Assembly: GCA_015066225.1 (NCBI GenBank)
Contig: SVOT01000002.1
Span: forward strand, 186,001-250,000
Reading direction: 5' to 3'
From: Oscillospiraceae bacterium
GTDB lineage: Bacteria; Bacillota; Clostridia; Oscillospirales; Acutalibacteraceae
Length of the DNA: 64,000 nt
Each line of letters opens with the position of its first letter. The stretch's first letter is position 1. The notes below the pieces were generated by a model. It was given only the letters and a program-made list of their open reading frames with translations, did not search any database and was not told the DNA's origin. The translations under genes and the position numbers were made by a program. Below, in pieces: positions 61,322 to 64,000 of the stretch.

Positions 61322-62983
61322 TTATTTTTTCCAGGATGAATTAAGCTGAACAGTACGGTTGAAAATGGGTGCTTCGGGAGTTGAATCCTTGTCAACACAG
61401 AAATAACCGTTTCTCATAAACTGGAAGGAATCAAGAGCCTTTGCGTCTTTGAGACTTTCTTCAATAAGGCAGTCCTTCAAAACAACAAGTGATTCGGGGT
61501 TGATTGCGTTAACAAATTCATCATCGGGAACACCCGCGGGGTCTTCAACGTTGAAAAGTCTGTCATAAAGTCTGACTTCCGCCTTGAAGGCCTTGGGACC
61601 TGCCCAATGGATTGTGCCCTTAACCTTTCTGCCATCGGGAGCGTTACCACCCTTTGTTTCGGGGTCATAGGTGCAATGAAGCACTGTAACGTTGCCGTCT
61701 TCGTCAGTTTCGTAGGAGTTGCAGGTGATGAAATATGCACCCTTGAGCCTTACCTCGTTACCGGGGAAAAGACGGAAATATTTTTTAACGGGTTCAGCCA
61801 TGAAGTCGTTTCTTTCAACAAAGATTTCTCTGCCGAAGGTAACGGTTTTTTTGCCGAGCTCGGGCTTGTCGGGGTGAACCTCAACCTCAATTTCCTCTGT
61901 CTGATTTTCGGGGTAGTTGTCGATAATAACCTTGAGGGGCTCAAGAACAGCCATTGCACGGGGGGCTTCTGCGTTGAGCTCATCTCGCACGCAAGCCTCA
62001 AGAAGACCGTAGTCAACAACGCTGTATGCTTTTGAAACGCCAACCTTTTCGATGAAGGTGCGAAGTGCCTTTGCGGGGTATCCCCTTCTTCTCATACCGC
62101 AGATGGTAGCCATTCGTGGGTCATCCCAACCGCTGACCAGGTTATCTGTAACAAGGCGGATATTTCTTCTTTTACTTGTGATGCAATAGTTAAGGTTAAG
62201 ACGCGCAAACTCAATCTGTCTGGGGGGCTCCTCAAAGCCAATCTGCTCAAGGAACCAGTTGTAAAGAGGTCTGTGGTTTTCAAACTCGAGAGAGCAGAGA
62301 GAGTAGGTTACGCCTTCACGTGCGTCGGAAAGGGGGTGTGCAAAGTCATAAATGGGGTAAACGCACCATTTGTCGCCTGTCTGATGGTGGTCAACGTGCA
62401 TAATTCTGTAAATAGCGGGGTCACGCATATTCATATTGGGTGACGCCATATCAATTTTTGCGCGAAGCACCTTTGCACCGTCGGGAAATTCGCCGTCGGT
62501 CATTCTCTTGAAAAGGTCAAGGTTTTCTTCAACGCTTCTGTCACGGTAGGGGCTGTTTTTGCCGGGCTCGGTAAGGGTGCCTCTGTATTCACGCATTTCT
62601 TCTGCGGTGAGGTCGTCAACGTAAGCCTTGCCGTCCTTAATGAGCTTTATTGCACATTCATAAAGAAAATCGAAATAGCTTGAAGCATAAAGGCACTTCT
62701 CCCATTTGAAGCCAAGCCACTCAATATCCTCCTTGATGGATTCGACGTATTCTAGGTCTTCCTTAGCGGGGTTTGTGTCGTCAAGACGAAGGTTGCAGAC
62801 ACCGCCGTATTTCATAGCGGTTGTGAAGTCAATGCAGATTGCCTTTGCGTGACCGATGTGAAGATAGCCGTTTGGCTCAGGGGGGAAACGTGTCTGAACT
62901 CTTGTGTTGACACCCTCTGCCAATTCTTCATCAATGATATCGTGGATAAAGTTTGATAAATTTTCTGTTTTGATTTCGTCCAT
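61322..62983 (-). CDS. glnS: Glutaminyl-tRNA synthetase
   Basis: Class I synthetase of 553 residues that charges tRNA-Gln directly. The HIGH motif is in PPEPNGYLHIGHAKAICIDF (about 33-52), the substrate region in NLRLDDTNPAKEDLEYVESI, and the KMSKS-like loop in NYCITSKRRNIRLV; two beta-barrel anticodon domains follow. GlnRS is patchily distributed in Clostridia, where many species use GatCAB instead. It lies 11 nt downstream of gltX in the same operon. Confidence 0.97.
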   Translation of the reverse strand: MDEIKTENLSNFIHDIIDEELAEGVNTRVQTRFPPEPNGYLHIGHAKAICIDFTTAMKYGGVCNLRLDDTNPAKEDLEYVESIKEDIEWLGFKWEKCLYASSYFDFLYECAIKLIKDGKAYVDDLTAEEMREYRGTLTEPGKNSPYRDRSVEENLDLFKRMTDGEFPDGAKVLRAKIDMASPNMNMRDPAIYRIMHVDHHQTGDKWCVYPIYDFAHPLSDAREGVTYSLCSLEFENHRPLYNWFLEQIGFEEPPRQIEFARLNLNYCITSKRRNIRLVTDNLVSGWDDPRMATICGMRRRGYPAKALRTFIEKVGVSKAYSVVDYGLLEACVRDELNAEAPRAMAVLEPLKVIIDNYPENQTEEIEVEVHPDKPELGKKTVTFGREIFVERNDFMAEPVKKYFRLFPGNEVRLKGAYFITCNSYETDEDGNVTVLHCTYDPETKGGNAPDGRKVKGTIHWAGPKAFKAEVRLYDRLFNVEDPAGVPDDEFVNAINPESLVVLKDCLIEESLKDAKALDSFQFMRNGYFCVDKDSTPEAPIFNRTVQLNSSWKK

Positions 62984-62994
62984 AATTTATCTCC

Positions 62995-64000
62995 TTAAAG
63001 TGATTTGAGAACGTTGTTGATTCTTGCTTCGATTTTTTCTTTTCCGAGAAGGCTCATAATTGAGCAAAGGTCGGGAGTGTTTTTTCTTGAGGTTACCGCA
63101 AGGCGGATAACGGTTGAAACGTCACCCACGTGACCCTTGAAAAGCTCGGGGTTCTTTTTGTATTCTTTAACGTTTGGTGTGAAGCCGAGGGGCTCGCAAA
63201 GGTCCTTGATTTTTGAGAACCAGACGTCTTTGTCATCTTCGGTGCTGTAAACCTTGAGGTAGCTTTCAAGAATTGCCTTGGCATCCTCTTTTTGAATGTT
63301 TTCGGGGAGCTCAAAGGCGGGAGCATAGAACTCGTCAAACATATATGAGAAATATTCTTTAACCTCGCTCCATTTTGCAATATCCTTTCGGGGCTTGGGA
63401 CTTTCCCTGTCAATGTTGACCATCGCTTTTGATTTTTCGGGGTCAGCGGTGAAAACGTTGAAAAAGTCTTCATCGTATTTTTTTGCCCATTCTGCGATAT
63501 AGCTGTAAACATCTTCTGCATTCATAACAGAAATAACGTTTTTGCTGACATCGTTGAGCTTTACAAGGTCAAAAAGGCAACCGCTGGGGCTCATTTTTTT
63601 CAGGTTGAAGGGGAAGCTGAAGGCGTCTGCCTTGGGATTTGCTCTGCGCCAATCCTCGAAGTTTGAGTTGAGAAGAGTGAGAAGGTACTCAATAAGGCTT
63701 TCTTTCGGGAAGCCCTCTTCAACAAAATAGCTGACAGCCGCTTCGGGGTCCTTACGCTTTGAAAGCTTGCGTTTTGTGCCGTCTTCTTCATCAATTTTCA
63801 TAACCTGAGGGGTGTGGGCGTATTTTGGCACCTTGAAGCCACAGGCCTTGAAAAGAGCGATGTGCTTTGGCACGGATGAAATCCATTCCTCACCACGAAT
63901 AACGTGGGTTGTTCTCATAAAATGGTCGTCACAAGCGTGTGCGAAGTGATATGTGGGGATGCCGTCTGATTTGAGAAGCACCTCGTCGATGATGTTTTCG
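62995..64000 (-). CDS. gltX: Glutamyl-tRNA synthetase, C-terminal part
   Basis: The 5' end lies beyond the right edge; 334 codons are present. It shows the active-site end (KSDGIPTYHFAHACDDHFMR, THVIRGEEWISSVPKHIALF), the KMSKS loop (TKRKLSKRKDPEAAVSYF) and the alpha-helical anticodon-binding domain with FLKxLT-type ending near ARINNVLKSL. It charges tRNA-Glu and is cotranscribed with glnS. The HIGH motif is outside the window. Confidence 0.95.
   Translation of the reverse strand, partial: ENIIDEVLLKSDGIPTYHFAHACDDHFMRTTHVIRGEEWISSVPKHIALFKACGFKVPKYAHTPQVMKIDEEDGTKRKLSKRKDPEAAVSYFVEEGFPKESLIEYLLTLLNSNFEDWRRANPKADAFSFPFNLKKMSPSGCLFDLVKLNDVSKNVISVMNAEDVYSYIAEWAKKYDEDFFNVFTADPEKSKAMVNIDRESPKPRKDIAKWSEVKEYFSYMFDEFYAPAFELPENIQKEDAKAILESYLKVYSTEDDKDVWFSKIKDLCEPLGFTPNVKEYKKNPELFKGHVGDVSTVIRLAVTSRKNTPDLCSIMSLLGKEKIEARINNVLKSL

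Overview
The window looks like chromosomal DNA of a low-to-mid GC, strictly anaerobic Gram-positive bacterium of class Clostridia, probably a gut Oscillospirales/Lachnospirales-type organism (inference). The support is a CIRCE operator ahead of groES-groEL, many consensus sigma-A promoters (TTGACA-17-TATAAT), strong GGAGG ribosome binding sites, an [FeFe]-hydrogenase maturation operon (hydE-hydG-hydF), a dockerin-bearing secreted esterase, LytTR/GHKL signalling and separate glutaminyl- and glutamyl-tRNA synthetases. No rRNA, prophage, insertion sequence or CRISPR array was seen.

Layout. 0-8.3 kb: xylulokinase start, pnp, rpsO, a membrane-linked XRE regulator, an FGGY sugar kinase, an overlapping udg4 / Xaa-Pro peptidase / yqeG operon, and rpsU. 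8.4-12.0 kb: two overlapping half-size ABC exporters. 12.2-20.2 kb: an unusual metabolic locus with a split transketolase, two class III (glutamate-semialdehyde-type) aminotransferases, two SCP2-like proteins and a tandem class II aldolase, organised around one divergent promoter region with operator-like palindromes. 20.2-23.6 kb: DUF2804 protein, GH39-like secreted protein and a small membrane protein. 23.8-25.8 kb: groES-groEL. 26-29.7 kb: PqqD-like protein, OPT peptide transporter and a PepD-type dipeptidase. 30-34.9 kb: a 1562-residue secreted SASA-type acetylesterase with GLUG and dockerin-like modules. 34.9-36.1 kb: a non-coding region of nested hairpin arrays and tRNA-Tyr fragments, followed by tRNA-Tyr and tRNA-Thr. 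36.2-39.5 kb: ddl - DUF1934 - argS. 39.7-43.3 kb: deoC, a duplicated membrane protein, a BNR/sialidase-like protein and a uridine-kinase-like protein. 43.3-47.4 kb: TM1266-like regulator plus hydE, hydG, hydF behind an attenuator-like leader. 47.4-54.3 kb: GH63-like glycosidase, uxaC, LarA-like epimerase, 6-phosphogluconate dehydrogenase and a PfkB sugar-acid kinase. 54.6-59.9 kb: seven small membrane proteins followed by an AgrA/AgrC-like two-component system. 60.2-64 kb: YhcH-family protein, a membrane protein, glnS and gltX.

How it fits together. Much of the accessory content concerns carbohydrate use: sugar kinases, uronate isomerase, sugar-acid epimerase and kinase, YhcH family, glycosidases, sialidase-like protein and acetylesterase. 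Peptide use is represented by the OPT transporter, PepD and Xaa-Pro peptidase. The two loci that I cannot match to a described system are the transketolase/aminotransferase/SCP2/aldolase locus (12.2-20.2 kb) and the small-membrane-protein array with its sensor/regulator pair (54.6-59.9 kb). At the nucleic-acid level the most unexplained items are the hairpin/tRNA-fragment mosaic at 35.1-35.9 kb, a structured intergenic repeat present at 0.3 and 60.1 kb with a compensatory base-pair change, and the leader ahead of the hydrogenase maturation operon.
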